Positions 1 through 10,976 are shown, counted from the stretch's first letter. The stretch: DNA of 64,000 nucleotides from Bacteroidia bacterium (GCA_030430205.1 JAUIGE010000021.1:1-64000), one strand, 5' to 3'. The notes: generated from the sequence alone by a model not told the origin. Made by a program: numbers and translations.

Positions 1-41
1 TTATTTTTATGATTTTCTGGGTTTAACTTAATGACATTTAT

Positions 42-3000
42 ATGTTTGATAAGATCATCGCTTATTCTGTTAAGAATAAGTTTGTTATAGGGCTATTTGT
101 ATTGGCTCTTATAATATGGGGTGTATTTTCACTCCGTCAGTTACCGATAGATGCCGTTCCTGACATCACAAATAATCAGGTTCAAATAATTACAATCTCT
201 CCCACACTTGCTACGCAGGAGATTGAGCAGTTTATCACTACACCTATTGAACTGGCTGTTCAGAGCCTGCAAAAAACAGAAGAAATAAGGTCTATTTCTC
301 GTTTTGGCCTGTCAGTAGTTACCGTAGTTTTTAAAGAAGGCTATGATATATACCTGGCCCGTCAATTGGTGAATGAAAAGCTAAAAGAAGCTGAAGAAGA
401 TATTCCTGATGGATTAGGTACACCAGAGATGGCACCCTTATCTACTGGCTTAGGAGAGATTTATCAATATGTAGTCCGTCCCAAAGAAGGGTTTGAGAAA
501 CAGTATTCACCAACGGAGCTACGTAGTATCCAGGATTGGATAGTTACCCGCCAACTCCTGGGCATAGAGGGAGTAGCAGAGGTTAATTCCATGGGCGGGT
601 ATTTAAAGCAGTATGAAGTTGCTGTAAATCCCGATCTGTTGAAATCTCTGGGCATAAGCATTACAGATATTTTTAATGCCCTGGAAAAGAGTAATGAAAA
701 CACAGGTGGTGCATACATAGAGAAAAATTCCAGTGCCTACTATATCCGTTCTGAAGGTCTGGCCAAAACAAAAGATGATATAGGAAATATTGTAGTCAGC
801 GACCAAGGAAATATTCCAGTATTGGTCAAGGATGTAGCTACAGTTCAATTTGGTAAAGCTCCTCGTTACGGAGCCCTGGTTAGAGATGGGGCAGAAGTAG
901 TTGGAGGTAAGGTAATGATGTTCAAAGGGGCGAATTCTGCACAGGTAACAGATTTGATCAAAGAAAGGGTTATTCAAATACAAAAATCACTCCCTGATGG
1001 AGTAGTCATTGAGCCTTATTTAGTTAGAGACAAATTAGTAAGTACCGCCATTGGTACGGTCAAAACCAACCTCATCGAAGGTGGGCTAATTGTTATTTTC
1101 ATTTTGGTACTCCTACTTGGAAATTGGAGAGCTGGCCTTATAGTAGCTTCAGTTATTCCTCTGGCAATGCTATTTGCCATTTCGATGATGAATATATTGG
1201 GTATATCAGCCAATTTGATGAGCCTTGGCGCTATTGATTTTGGATTGATTGTGGATGGTGCAGTAATCATCGTCGAAGCGATCGTACACAGGTTGCAGAT
1301 CAATAAAGCGGGGAAGCTTCTTACTCAACCTGAGATGGATCGGGAAGTCATCACTTCCTCTCAAAAAATCAGAAGTTCTGCCGCATTTGGAGAGATCATC
1401 ATTTTAATGGTTTACATACCCATTTTAGCATTGGTGGGTATAGAAGGGAAAATGTTTAAGCCCATGGCTCAAACTGTAATGCTCGCCATTGCAGGAGCAT
1501 TGGTACTCTCCCTTACTTATGTGCCCATGATGGCTGCATTGGTCTTGAATAAAAAGATAGTTGATAAGAAAACGATATCAGATAAGATTATCGCATTTTT
1601 TCAAAAAGGCTACACGCCCATTTTGAAAGCTGCACTTCGATTTAAAATCTTATTTGTAAGTGCGACATTGATTGTTTTCCTGTTCAGCTTATTCATTTTT
1701 AGCAGAATGGGGGGGGAGTTCATCCCTACCCTGGAAGAAGGAGACCTGGCTATGCAGCATATTTTACCACCAGGAAGTTCCCTTTCTCAGAGTGTGGAGA
1801 CTGCCAAAATGATTCAAAACAAGCTACTCAAAGATTTCCCAGAAATAGAGGATGTGGTAGCCAACATCGGTTCGGCAGAAATACCAACCGACCCTATGCC
1901 TGTAGAAATAGCTGATTATGTCTTAGTGATGAAACCTAAATCAGAATGGGTTTCTGCCGGCAATAGGCAAGACATGTTTGAGAAAATGGAAGAGTCCTTA
2001 CATAGCATTCCAGGGGTAGGATTTGAATTTTCTCAACCCATTCAACTCCGGTTCAATGAGCTGATGACAGGTTCTAAAGCAGATATTGCCATTAAGCTAT
2101 TTGGTGAAAACTTAGACCTCCTATTTGAAAATGCTACAAAGGCAGAAGCTGTGATTAAACAAATAGATGGAGTTGGAACAGTCAATGTAGAGCAGACAAT
2201 AGGAATGCCCCAAGTGATAATTAACTATGATTATCAAAAAATGGCTCAATATGGATTACACATTCAAGAGGTCAATCAAGTCATTCGCTCTGCCTTTGCG
2301 GGCGAAAAAGCGGGTGTGATATATGAAGGGGACAAACGATTTGATTTGGTTATTCGCTTCGCAGAAGAAAACAGAACAGGCATAGAGGATGTAGAAAACC
2401 TTTTTATAACACTCAATAATGGTAGTCAGGTGCCACTGAATAATGTGGCTAGTATAAATTTGATAAATGCTCCTATGCAGGTATCAAGAGAAAATACCAA
2501 TAGAAGAATTGTTATTGGCGTAAATGTGGGAGATACTGATGTGGAATCTTTAGTTGAAAAAATCCAAACAGAATTGGATGCCAAAGTAGATTTACCTGCG
2601 GGATATTACTTTACTTATGGTGGACAATTCGAAAATCTAAAAGCAGCTAATGCCCGACTATCCATAGCAGTGCCCATGGCATTAGCTCTCATATTCATTC
2701 TATTGTTTTTCACCTTTGGTTCTGTATCGCAAGCTGCTCTGATTTTTACCGCTATTCCATTATCCGCTATAGGTGGAATATGGGCTTTGCAGCTTAGAGG
2801 ATTACCATTTAGTATCTCGGCAGGAATTGGCTTCATCGCGCTGTTTGGGGTAGCAGTCCTCAATGGCATTGTCCTTATAGGCTATCTAAATCAACTCAAA
2901 AAAGAAGGTGTGAAAGATATAAAGGAACGAATCATAACCGGGACAACCGTACGACTAAGACCTGTGATAATGACCGCAGCTGTCGCTTCTTTAGGCTTCT

Positions 3001-4367
3001 TGCCAATGGCTATATCAACTTCAGGCGGTGCAGAAGTACAAAGACCATTAGCAACTGTGGTGATAGGTGGATTGATTACCGCTACCTTCTTAACCCTAAT
3101 CATTCTACCCATTTTATATTATTGGCTGGAAAAATGGGGAAGCAGAAACTTGAAAGGCCCTAACATATCAAAAGGAGGTGCATTAACTGCAATCATTATT
3201 TTAGGCTTATCATTCTCTGCTCATGCACAGCAGAATTCAATTGAATTAGACAGTGCGATAGCAATCGCCATACGTAATCATCCAAACGTAAAAGCAGCCA
3301 ACTTAGGCGTAGAGAAAAACCAGTCTCTTCAAGGCTTGAAGTATAACTTAGGCACTACAGATATTTCGTATCAAGGTGAAGGCCTATTTGACAGAGAATT
3401 TGGACAACAATTAAATCAAATTGGTTTTTCTCAAAATTTTCCGAGTCCAGGCATTACCAAAGCCCAAAACAAATTGCAAGATGCCTATACGGGTCAGAGT
3501 AATACTAAAAAACAAATTACTGAGAATGACCTCAAATGGAAGGTGAGGCAGCTCTATTATGAAATCCAGTACAAAAAGGAATTAGAAAAGCTCTATGATA
3601 GCCTCGTTTCTATTTATAAAGAGTATTACAGGAAGGCCAATGTAAGAGTACAGTCAGGAGCTGCGAAGCGTATTGAAGCGCTGACCTTACAATCTAAATG
3701 GAAAGAGTACGAATTATTGTTAAATCAAGTAGAAATAGAAATTTCAAACTTGAATAAACGGTTTCAACTTTTACTGAATACCAGCGAATCCGTTACTCCT
3801 TCAGATAGTCTGTATACAGCTACTTATTCTTATTCCACACGGATAGATACATCCTCAAATCCATTCCTATTGCTAAGCAAACAAAAGGTTGCGATAGAAA
3901 CAGCGAAGGTAGATGTGATGAAATCTCAATTAAAACCCAGTCTCAATTTGGGTTATGCCGCTCAGTATTTTAATGAAGGAGGTTGGCTTAGTTCGCCAGA
4001 GGTAGGTGTTGCGATTCCTTTGTTTAATGGACAAGCAAAAAGGCGTATAGAAGCGCAAAAAATACAAGTTGATATTGGAGAGTACCAATACCAAAGCCAA
4101 CTTCTATCTTTCAGGCAAGACCAGGCAGAGATAGAAAGCGCTTTAGCCTTGTACCAGGCAGGAGTTCAGTTTTACAAAACTCAAGTAGAAACGATCAACC
4201 CAGAAATTGTACGAGTAAGTGAATTAAACTACCAGGCCGGAGAAATCACCTACCTGGAGTTATTGAACACGTTGCAGCTTATGGCGACCAATAACAAAAA
4301 TTATTGGGAACAAATTAAAGCCTACAATAAGGCTGTAGCAGACTTTCAATTTCTTGTAAATCAATAA
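42..4367 (+). CDS. CzcA-CzcC fusion: RND heavy-metal efflux pump with attached outer-membrane channel domain
   Basis: This 1441-residue protein joins two parts of a tripartite metal exporter. Residues 1 to about 1035 are an inner-membrane RND transporter of the CzcA/CusA family. The transmembrane-4 motif carries the charged residues of the proton relay, which I place at D399, D405 and E412. A second hydrophobic stretch near 1045-1060 ends in a signal-like Ala-His-Ala, and the remaining ~380 residues are a TolC/CzcC-type coiled-coil channel domain. Such fusions are known in Bacteroidota. The partner adaptor starts 12 bases downstream, and a CzcN-like methylase and a Zn/Cd-type ATPase follow, so Zn, Co or Cd export is likelier than copper. 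Which metal is exported cannot be read from sequence. The start at 42 gives the usual short cytoplasmic N-terminus (MFDKII). Confidence 0.93.
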   Translation: MFDKIIAYSVKNKFVIGLFVLALIIWGVFSLRQLPIDAVPDITNNQVQIITISPTLATQEIEQFITTPIELAVQSLQKTEEIRSISRFGLSVVTVVFKEGYDIYLARQLVNEKLKEAEEDIPDGLGTPEMAPLSTGLGEIYQYVVRPKEGFEKQYSPTELRSIQDWIVTRQLLGIEGVAEVNSMGGYLKQYEVAVNPDLLKSLGISITDIFNALEKSNENTGGAYIEKNSSAYYIRSEGLAKTKDDIGNIVVSDQGNIPVLVKDVATVQFGKAPRYGALVRDGAEVVGGKVMMFKGANSAQVTDLIKERVIQIQKSLPDGVVIEPYLVRDKLVSTAIGTVKTNLIEGGLIVIFILVLLLGNWRAGLIVASVIPLAMLFAISMMNILGISANLMSLGAIDFGLIVDGAVIIVEAIVHRLQINKAGKLLTQPEMDREVITSSQKIRSSAAFGEIIILMVYIPILALVGIEGKMFKPMAQTVMLAIAGALVLSLTYVPMMAALVLNKKIVDKKTISDKIIAFFQKGYTPILKAALRFKILFVSATLIVFLFSLFIFSRMGGEFIPTLEEGDLAMQHILPPGSSLSQSVETAKMIQNKLLKDFPEIEDVVANIGSAEIPTDPMPVEIADYVLVMKPKSEWVSAGNRQDMFEKMEESLHSIPGVGFEFSQPIQLRFNELMTGSKADIAIKLFGENLDLLFENATKAEAVIKQIDGVGTVNVEQTIGMPQVIINYDYQKMAQYGLHIQEVNQVIRSAFAGEKAGVIYEGDKRFDLVIRFAEENRTGIEDVENLFITLNNGSQVPLNNVASINLINAPMQVSRENTNRRIVIGVNVGDTDVESLVEKIQTELDAKVDLPAGYYFTYGGQFENLKAANARLSIAVPMALALIFILLFFTFGSVSQAALIFTAIPLSAIGGIWALQLRGLPFSISAGIGFIALFGVAVLNGIVLIGYLNQLKKEGVKDIKERIITGTTVRLRPVIMTAAVASLGFLPMAISTSGGAEVQRPLATVVIGGLITATFLTLIILPILYYWLEKWGSRNLKGPNISKGGALTAIIILGLSFSAHAQQNSIELDSAIAIAIRNHPNVKAANLGVEKNQSLQGLKYNLGTTDISYQGEGLFDREFGQQLNQIGFSQNFPSPGITKAQNKLQDAYTGQSNTKKQITENDLKWKVRQLYYEIQYKKELEKLYDSLVSIYKEYYRKANVRVQSGAAKRIEALTLQSKWKEYELLLNQVEIEISNLNKRFQLLLNTSESVTPSDSLYTATYSYSTRIDTSSNPFLLLSKQKVAIETAKVDVMKSQLKPSLNLGYAAQYFNEGGWLSSPEVGVAIPLFNGQAKRRIEAQKIQVDIGEYQYQSQLLSFRQDQAEIESALALYQAGVQFYKTQVETINPEIVRVSELNYQAGEITYLELLNTLQLMATNNKNYWEQIKAYNKAVADFQFLVNQ

Positions 4368-4379
4368 AAAGACAACAAA

Positions 4380-5594
4380 ATGAAAAACATAAAATATATC
4401 CTAACGATTTTGACAATCGCCTCCTTTGCCTTTATATATTCTTGTGGAAATAAACATAGTGAGGGCGATGGCCATGACCATGACCACGGAACAGAAAGTG
4501 CTACTCATTCAGACGATGATGGCCATGAAGAAGGGCTACATCTAAGCAAGGAACAAGCTGAGACCATTGGGTTAGATTTCGGAGAGTTATCTTCAATTAA
4601 AGTGAATGATTTTATCAAAGCTACAGGCACATTAGGCTTGCCGCCCAATGGATATTTCTCCGTATCCCCTAAATCCGACGGGATAATAAAAAGAGCTAAA
4701 AAGTATGTAGAAGGCAACTACATTAAAAAAGGAGAGGTAATCGCCTATTTAGAGAATCCAGCGTTTATTACTAAGCAGCAAGAGTACCTGGAAACGATGG
4801 CTCAACTAAAATTAAAAAGATTAGATGTTGAGCGGCAACAATCATTAGTAAATGAAAATGCAGGTGTTACAAAAAGCCTTCAAAATGCAGAAGCTGAAGT
4901 AGAGGTTTTAATTGCTAAATCCACAGGATTATCTAAGCAAATTGCCTATTGGGGTATCTCTACTGCTAATCTTACGCCCAATTCTATACGTCAGCAAATT
5001 GCCATTGTAGCCCCTATGAGCGGTTATATATCCAGCATAAATTTTCATAATGGAGTTTACGCCCAATCTAGCACAGCACTCATGGATATAATTTCTGCTA
5101 AATATCTACATCTGGAATTAGATGTATTTGAGAAAGATATTGCTCAGGTAAAAGAAGGACAGAAAATTTCTTTTACCGTACCTGCCCTTGGCCAGGATAT
5201 ATATCAGGCTGAAGTAAACGTAATCGGCCGGGAATTTAATTCTCAAGCCAAAACCGTTCGAATTTATGGTCGCCTGGAAGGCGATAAGCCTATGTTCCTG
5301 AAAGACCTTTTTGTCAATGCCAAAATATGGCTTAACGATAACGTCACGGACGCCCTGCCAGAAAAAGCAATCATCAATGATGGGGCCAGTTCATTTATTT
5401 ATGTAGCTAAAAATGAGAAAAATTCGGACGAAATAGAATTTGAAAAGATAAGTGTCATTGCAGGAGCAACTGTTAACGGATTCACATCAGTAAAACTGAT
5501 TGACACGATACCTCACGGAATGCAAATAGTTACGAAGGGGGCATATTATGTGTATGCACAGTCTAAAGCAGGAGAATTAGCGCACGAACATTAA
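4380..5594 (+). CDS. CzcB/CusB-type periplasmic adaptor lipoprotein
   Basis: Membrane-fusion (HlyD-family) adaptor of a metal RND pump, 404 residues. The signal peptide ends in a lipobox with Cys at residue 22, so the protein should be lipid-anchored on the periplasmic side. A His/Asp-rich stretch follows at about 29-52 (HDHDH and HSDDDGH), probably a metal-loading segment. The middle has the lipoyl/barrel-sandwich hairpin split by a coiled coil at about 125-185, then beta-barrel and membrane-proximal domains. It lies 12 bases after the RND-channel fusion and should assemble with it. His-rich N-termini occur in Czc and Cus adaptors alike, so metal choice is undecided. Confidence 0.92.
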   Translation: MKNIKYILTILTIASFAFIYSCGNKHSEGDGHDHDHGTESATHSDDDGHEEGLHLSKEQAETIGLDFGELSSIKVNDFIKATGTLGLPPNGYFSVSPKSDGIIKRAKKYVEGNYIKKGEVIAYLENPAFITKQQEYLETMAQLKLKRLDVERQQSLVNENAGVTKSLQNAEAEVEVLIAKSTGLSKQIAYWGISTANLTPNSIRQQIAIVAPMSGYISSINFHNGVYAQSSTALMDIISAKYLHLELDVFEKDIAQVKEGQKISFTVPALGQDIYQAEVNVIGREFNSQAKTVRIYGRLEGDKPMFLKDLFVNAKIWLNDNVTDALPEKAIINDGASSFIYVAKNEKNSDEIEFEKISVIAGATVNGFTSVKLIDTIPHGMQIVTKGAYYVYAQSKAGELAHEH

Positions 5595-5604
5595 TGATTT
5601 CACG

Positions 5605-6201
5605 ATGTATTTATTCATATATCTAATCCTTTACTTCTTCTTAGTATTCTTTCTAAGGTCCTATTTGCTTTGGAAAAAGACTAAGGTTAACCCCTTAACA
5701 TTCAACAAAGGGGACGACGCTCATGGCTATAATGGGAAAGTATTTGGCTTTATTTCCGTATTGGAATTAGTGGTTGTTTCTATCTATGCCTTCGCTCCGC
5801 ATGGGTATCAATACCTTTTACCTTTTTGGTACTTAGAAAATGACACCTTAGCTGTGATAGGTTGGGGCTTATTAATCCTATCCTTGATCCTGGTTTGGAT
5901 TGCTCAATCTCATATGAGGGAATCCTGGCGTATTGGAATTGACGAAGAAAACGAAACGGAGTTGATTACAAGCGGCTTCTTTTCCGTTTCCAGAAACCCC
6001 ATTTTCTTAGGAATAATGATAGCTAATATCGGTTTGTTCTTGTTGCTGCCCAATGCATTCACTTTGCTTATCATTTCACTTTCTTCCATTAGTATTAATA
6101 CTCAAATACGATTGGAAGAAGCGTTTTTGATTGAGCCGTTTGGTGAAAAGTATGAGCAATACAGGAAAAACGTAAAACGGTGGCTTACCTTAAAATTTTA
6201 A
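5605..6201 (+). CDS. CzcN-like isoprenylcysteine methyltransferase-family membrane protein
   Basis: Membrane protein of 198 residues with about four hydrophobic segments (near 1-17, 45-65, 78-100 and 130-155). The C-terminal half has the ICMT/PEMT signature: an Arg-Asn-Pro turn (SRNPIFLG, near 129) followed by an acidic/aromatic tail with EEAFL and YEQYRKNVKRW. CzcN in Cupriavidus metal-resistance operons belongs to this family, but its reaction in metal resistance is not established. It starts 10 bases after the adaptor and ends 3 bases before the P-type ATPase start, so it is clearly within the efflux operon. Confidence 0.8.
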   Translation: MYLFIYLILYFFLVFFLRSYLLWKKTKVNPLTFNKGDDAHGYNGKVFGFISVLELVVVSIYAFAPHGYQYLLPFWYLENDTLAVIGWGLLILSLILVWIAQSHMRESWRIGIDEENETELITSGFFSVSRNPIFLGIMIANIGLFLLLPNAFTLLIISLSSISINTQIRLEEAFLIEPFGEKYEQYRKNVKRWLTLKF

Positions 6202-6204
6202 TAA

Positions 6205-8226
6205 ATGGAGAGTAAAGAACATATACATATCTACAATAGTACTGGCAAGCAAATATGCTGTTCATTGGAGCAGAAAATAGACAGCAAAACACCTCCCCCT
6301 TTATTGCACGAAGCAAATAGTAATAAAGATGGCCATACCCATTCACATAGCCATTCTGGTGGCAGTGGTCATTGGAAAGCGTATTATCCTGCTATTGGTA
6401 GCTTTATACTTTTGATATCAGGGATCGGACTCGATTTTTTCGATGTCGCATTCTTCAAAGGTTGGTTGAGAATAATTTGGTATGTAATTGCTTACATACC
6501 TGTTGGCTTACCAGTAGTTAAAGAAGCGTTTGAAGCCCTTAAGCAAGGTGAAATATTTACAGAGTTCTTCTTAATGAGTATTGCCACGATTGGGGCCTTT
6601 GCTATCGGTGAGTACCCGGAAGGTGTAGCTGTGATGCTATTCTATGCTGTTGGAGAATTATTTCAAAGTGCAGCCGTAAGGCGAGCAAAAGATAACATTA
6701 AAGCACTCTTGGATGTCAGGCCAAAAATTGCAAATGTATTCAGAAATGGATCTTTTGTTGAGGTCAACCCAAGTGATGTAAATATTGAAGAAACCATACA
6801 AGTCAAAGTTGGCGAAAAAGTGCCATTAGATGGCACTTTACTTTCTGAGAAGGCAAGCCTTAATACAGCGGCCATAACAGGTGAAAGTAAGCCGCAAAGC
6901 ATTTTGTATGGAGAAAATGTCTTGGCGGGATCTATAAATATGGAAGGGGTAATTGAGGTTAAAACTACCAAACTATTTAATGATAGTTCGGTAGCGAGAA
7001 TATTGGAGTTAGTGCAAAATGCTACTGCTAAGAAAGCGAAGACAGAATTGTTGATACGAAGGTTAGCAAAAGTATATACACCCATTGTCGTGTATTTAGC
7101 TATTGGCGTCTGTTTTTTGCCATACTTTTTTGTTGATGATTATATCTTCTCAGATTGGTTATACAGGGCACTGATTTTCTTGGTAATCTCTTGTCCTTGC
7201 GCCTTGGTTATTTCTATTCCGTTGGGCTATTTTGGGGGACTTGGTGCAGCGTCTAAAAATGGTATTTTATTCAAGGGCGCAATGTATTTAGACGAACTGA
7301 AGAACGTCAATACTATTGTGATGGACAAGACTGGTACTGTTACGAAGGGGGTATTTAAGATTGACGAAATCAAAACTTTTGGAGCATGGAAGAAAGAAAC
7401 AATGATGCCCTTGTTGTTGTCAATAGAATCCAAATCTACTCACCCCATTGCCAAGGCTATTTTGCAGTATGAATCTTCACAATCTATTCCAGATGCATCA
7501 GACGTAAAAGAAATTGCCGGAAAGGGGTTGACAGGTCTTGTAAATAGCAAAAAAATAATTGTTGGCAATCAAAAACTGATGCAGCAATTCAATATTGAAA
7601 CCCCACAGGAAATAGCAGAGATCGTAGAATCTGTTGTTTTAGTAGCAATCGATGGAGATTTTGCAGGATTTGTAACAATTGCAGATGAGTTAAAAGAAGA
7701 CGCTCAAGAATCTATTTCTGCTTTTAAGGAAATAGGTATAAAACTGCTAATGATGTTATCAGGTGATAAAAACAGCATCACCCAAAAAGTAGCACAAAGC
7801 TTAGGTATACAACATGCCAAAGGAGGTTTGCTGCCAGAAGATAAACTCAACGAAGTAGAATTATTGAAGCAAAACAAAACGGGTAAAATCGCTTTTATCG
7901 GAGACGGGATCAATGATGCACCCGTTTTAGCTGCAAGTGATGTCGGCATAGCAATGGGGGCAATGGGTTCTGATGTCGCCATAGAAACTGCTGATGTTAT
8001 TATCCAAACTGATCAGCTTTCAAAAGTGATTACAGGCATTCAAATCGCTAATTCTACCCAAAAAATCATTTGGCAGAATATCGTTTTGGCATTTGGTATA
8101 AAGATTATCGTTTTGATACTTGGGGCAGGTGGTTTAGCGACAATGTGGGAAGCTGTTTTTGCAGATGTAGGCGTTGCGTTGTTAGCTATTTTAAATGCTG
8201 TAAGATTACAACGAATGAATTGGTGA
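6205..8226 (+). CDS. P1B-2-type heavy-metal-translocating ATPase (Zn/Cd/Pb class)
   Basis: P-type ATPase of 673 residues that would pump divalent soft metals from the cytoplasm. Visible motifs are the transmembrane Cys-Pro-Cys at 330-332 in the context SCPCALVIS, phosphorylation site DKTGT at 374-378, a Ser-Thr-His-Pro dipeptide region for nucleotide binding, and the hinge GDGIND at 566-571. The text after CPC (IPLGYFGGLG) is typical of the Zn/Cd group rather than Cu pumps. There is no N-terminal HMA fold. Instead residues ~45-55 form a His-rich segment (HTHSHSHSGG) that may bind metal. It closes the Czc-type operon, 3 bases after the CzcN-like gene. Confidence 0.92.
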   Translation: MESKEHIHIYNSTGKQICCSLEQKIDSKTPPPLLHEANSNKDGHTHSHSHSGGSGHWKAYYPAIGSFILLISGIGLDFFDVAFFKGWLRIIWYVIAYIPVGLPVVKEAFEALKQGEIFTEFFLMSIATIGAFAIGEYPEGVAVMLFYAVGELFQSAAVRRAKDNIKALLDVRPKIANVFRNGSFVEVNPSDVNIEETIQVKVGEKVPLDGTLLSEKASLNTAAITGESKPQSILYGENVLAGSINMEGVIEVKTTKLFNDSSVARILELVQNATAKKAKTELLIRRLAKVYTPIVVYLAIGVCFLPYFFVDDYIFSDWLYRALIFLVISCPCALVISIPLGYFGGLGAASKNGILFKGAMYLDELKNVNTIVMDKTGTVTKGVFKIDEIKTFGAWKKETMMPLLLSIESKSTHPIAKAILQYESSQSIPDASDVKEIAGKGLTGLVNSKKIIVGNQKLMQQFNIETPQEIAEIVESVVLVAIDGDFAGFVTIADELKEDAQESISAFKEIGIKLLMMLSGDKNSITQKVAQSLGIQHAKGGLLPEDKLNEVELLKQNKTGKIAFIGDGINDAPVLAASDVGIAMGAMGSDVAIETADVIIQTDQLSKVITGIQIANSTQKIIWQNIVLAFGIKIIVLILGAGGLATMWEAVFADVGVALLAILNAVRLQRMNW

Positions 8227-8407
8227 TGATTGTTTCTGGTGTATTGGCTTAATAAAGTATAAATCTGAGTAGCTTTTTGTGAGACAGTCTTAGGCCTGCC
8301 AGATGACCTGAGTAAGCAAAATAATAGAACTCTTTTCAAAAATTCCATAACAGAATTACAACTGATGGACTGCACCTTTGTGCCTAAGTCTTTCACTCAA
8401 TTAAGTT

Positions 8408-10651
8408 ATGGTTTCCACTAATATAGATTTTGCAAAAGAGGAAGTAATCAAAAAGTCCTTTCCAGTAGTGGGAATGAGCTGCGCAGTCTGTGCCTCAAGT
8501 GTAGAATCCATTTTAAATGATACGGAGGGAGTTATTGAAGCAAATGTCAATTTTGCCAGTAATACGGCTTTAGTATCGTATAAAAAAGGCCATTCACCCC
8601 AAACATTTCAGCATGCTTTACAAGCCGTTGGATATGATTTGATTACAGACGAAATCAATGCTGAAGTTTTGCAGGAAGAATCCCATGAAAAGTTTCTAAA
8701 AGGACTTCGGTATAGAACAATATGGTCTGTATTGTTGACAACACCCGTTTTTGTGTTGGGGATGTTTTTTATGAATTGGGCAGCCACCCCATGGATATCT
8801 TTGGTTTTGTCTATTCCGGTTTTATTTTGGTTTGGTAGAAACTTTTATATCAATGCCTATAAGCAAGCCAAAATAGGGAAAGCAAATATGGACACTTTGG
8901 TGGCGCTCAGTACGGGAGTTGCTTTTTCCTTTAGTTTGATCAATACCATATTTCCTTCCTTCTTACTTTCTCAAGGAATAGAGCCGCATATTTACTATGA
9001 GGCAGCAACGGTCATCATTACATTCATTTCAATAGGGAAACTTCTCGAAGAAAAAGCAAAAGCAAGTACCTCGGGAGCACTCAAGAAACTGATCGGGCTT
9101 CAAGCTAAAAGGCTAAAAAGTATAATTGATGGCGAGGAAGTAGAAATTCCTATTGAAACGGTTCAGGAAGGATATGAAATTGTCATTCGCCCTGGTGAAA
9201 AAATCCCTGTTGATGGTAAAGTGAAAAACGGAAAATCTTTTGTTGATGAGAGCATGTTGACGGGGGAACCTATTCCCGTTGAGAAGACCTTGGGCTCATC
9301 CGTTTTTGCCGGCACGATCAATCAAAATGGGAGTTTTCATTTCATTGCAGAAAAGGTAGGGAGTGATACTTTTCTTTCGCACATAATACAGAAGGTCCAA
9401 GAAGCTCAGGGGAGTAAGGCACCTGTGCAAAAATTGGTAGATAAAATTGCAGGGGTTTTTGTTCCCACAGTACTGGGTATTGCCATTTTGACTTTCCTAA
9501 TCTGGATGTTTGTAGGGGGTGAAAATGCCTTTACACATGCGCTACTCAATGGTATAGCAGTTCTCGTAATTGCATGTCCTTGTGCTTTGGGCCTGGCTAC
9601 TCCCACGGCAATTATGGTTGGAGTAGGAAAAGGAGCAGAAAATCAGATTTTGATCAAAGATGCTGAAAGCCTTGAAATCGGAACTCAGGTTAATACTATC
9701 GTTTTAGATAAAACTGGAACTATTACAGTGGGAAAACCGACTGTTACAGAAATTTTTTGGGCCGATGCTCCCATTAATAAGGAGCATCAAGCTATGCTGC
9801 TAGCGATGGAATCTCGCTCTGAACATCCGCTTGCTGAAGCTGTTGTTACATATTTACAGGATAAAGGCGTGCAGGCTTCCAACCTTCAGCTACTCCATAG
9901 TATAAGCGGAAAAGGGATCGAAGCTGCCAATCAAGAGGGCGATTACTTTTACGTAGGGAATCAACGGTTAATAGAGGAGCAAAAAATAAATATTCCTCAG
10001 CGAATTACTGTTAAAGCCAAAGCATGGCAGTCCCAGGCAAAAACAGTTGTGTTTTTTGCTGACTCAGAACGAATCTTAGCTATTCTGGCTTTAGCAGATA
10101 AGATCAAAACAAGCGCACATTCAGCGGTGCAAGCTATGCTCAGTCAAGGACTTGACGTTCACATGCTTACGGGAGATACCATCCATACTGCAAGTGTGGT
10201 TGCAGAGCAAGTGGGGATCACTCATTTCGAGGCCGAAATGTTGCCAGACGACAAAGACAACTATATCAAGGCACTTCAAGCCTCGGGAAAGAAAGTCGCC
10301 ATGGTGGGAGATGGAATAAATGATTCTCAGGCATTGGCACGGGCAGATATGAGTATTGCTATGGGGAAAGGGACAGATATTGCGATGGATATAGCGCAAA
10401 TAACGTTGATCACCACTGATCTACAAGCTATCCTAAAGACGCTGAAATTGTCCCATAAAACGATAACTGGGGTTAAGCAAAACCTGTTTTGGGCATTTGT
10501 TTATAACATCATCGGTATTCCGATTGCCGCAGGAATTCTATATCCCATCAATGGTTATTTGCTTGACCCCATGATTGCAGGGGCAGCAATGGCCTTTAGT
10601 TCTTTGTCTGTTGTTGCCAATAGTTTAAGGCTGAAAATAAGGCCATTGTAA
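8408..10651 (+). CDS. copA: Copper-exporting P1B-1 ATPase CopA
   Basis: Cu(I) efflux ATPase of 747 residues. One N-terminal heavy-metal-associated domain carries GMSCAVC with Cys25 and Cys28. Eight predicted membrane helices contain the CPC motif at 390-392, in the [12 protein letters not shown] context typical of copper pumps. The phosphorylation site DKTGTIT begins at Asp434, an SEHPLAEA loop follows, and [11 protein letters not shown] is the hinge. The gap of 181 bases before it separates it from the Zn/Cd-type operon, so it may have its own promoter, though I see no convincing one. It leads a run of copper genes extending to 18.6 kb. Start codon at 8408 places the HMA domain near residue 15, as usual. 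Confidence 0.95.
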   Translation: MVSTNIDFAKEEVIKKSFPVVGMSCAVCASSVESILNDTEGVIEANVNFASNTALVSYKKGHSPQTFQHALQAVGYDLITDEINAEVLQEESHEKFLKGLRYRTIWSVLLTTPVFVLGMFFMNWAATPWISLVLSIPVLFWFGRNFYINAYKQAKIGKANMDTLVALSTGVAFSFSLINTIFPSFLLSQGIEPHIYYEAATVIITFISIGKLLEEKAKASTSGALKKLIGLQAKRLKSIIDGEEVEIPIETVQEGYEIVIRPGEKIPVDGKVKNGKSFVDESMLTGEPIPVEKTLGSSVFAGTINQNGSFHFIAEKVGSDTFLSHIIQKVQEAQGSKAPVQKLVDKIAGVFVPTVLGIAILTFLIWMFVGGENAFTHALLNGIAVLVIACPCALGLATPTAIMVGVGKGAENQILIKDAESLEIGTQVNTIVLDKTGTITVGKPTVTEIFWADAPINKEHQAMLLAMESRSEHPLAEAVVTYLQDKGVQASNLQLLHSISGKGIEAANQEGDYFYVGNQRLIEEQKINIPQRITVKAKAWQSQAKTVVFFADSERILAILALADKIKTSAHSAVQAMLSQGLDVHMLTGDTIHTASVVAEQVGITHFEAEMLPDDKDNYIKALQASGKKVAMVGDGINDSQALARADMSIAMGKGTDIAMDIAQITLITTDLQAILKTLKLSHKTITGVKQNLFWAFVYNIIGIPIAAGILYPINGYLLDPMIAGAAMAFSSLSVVANSLRLKIRPL

Positions 10652-10682
10652 CAAAAGAAAATCAACTTCTAGTTCAACCATT

Positions 10683-10898
10683 ATGTCTAAAGTTAAATTC
10701 AAAACAAATATCAACTGCACGGGCTGCCTTTCAAAGGTAAGCCCCGTTTTAAATGGAGAAAGAGCTATCCAAAATTGGGAAGTAGATCTTGAACATCAGG
10801 ATCGGATTCTCACCATTGAAACTGCTCAACTTGGAATAGAGGATATACAAAAGCTTGTTGGGAAGCTTGGTTTTCAGGCAAATCCTATTCTTTCATAA
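10683..10898 (+). CDS. Small HMA-domain copper chaperone-like protein
   Basis: A 71-residue protein consisting of a single ferredoxin-like heavy-metal-associated domain with metal-binding Cys12 and Cys15 (INCTGCLSK). The usual Met before the first Cys is replaced by Asn-Ile-Asn, as in several Bacteroidota HMA proteins. It probably passes Cu(I) to CopA, whose stop codon lies 31 bases upstream. The strongly acidic second half is typical of soluble chaperones. It could equally be a storage or sensor domain. Confidence 0.8.
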   Translation: MSKVKFKTNINCTGCLSKVSPVLNGERAIQNWEVDLEHQDRILTIETAQLGIEDIQKLVGKLGFQANPILS

Positions 10899-10945
10899 AA
10901 TTGGTATGAATTACTATGAGAGCTATTTGTGAAATAAAATATCAC

Positions 10946-10976
10946 TTGGAGAAGGTTTCTATAAATCGTATTTTTG
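10946..10976 (+). promoter_or_regulatory. Candidate Bacteroidota-type promoter for the HYC_CC_PP gene
   Basis: TTG at 10946-10948, a 20-base spacer, and TATTTTTG at 10969-10976 match the Bacteroidota -33/-7 consensus (TTG, 19-21 bases, TAnnTTTG). Transcription would begin only a few bases before the ATG at 10984, giving an almost leaderless message. This is pattern matching only. Confidence 0.4.
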
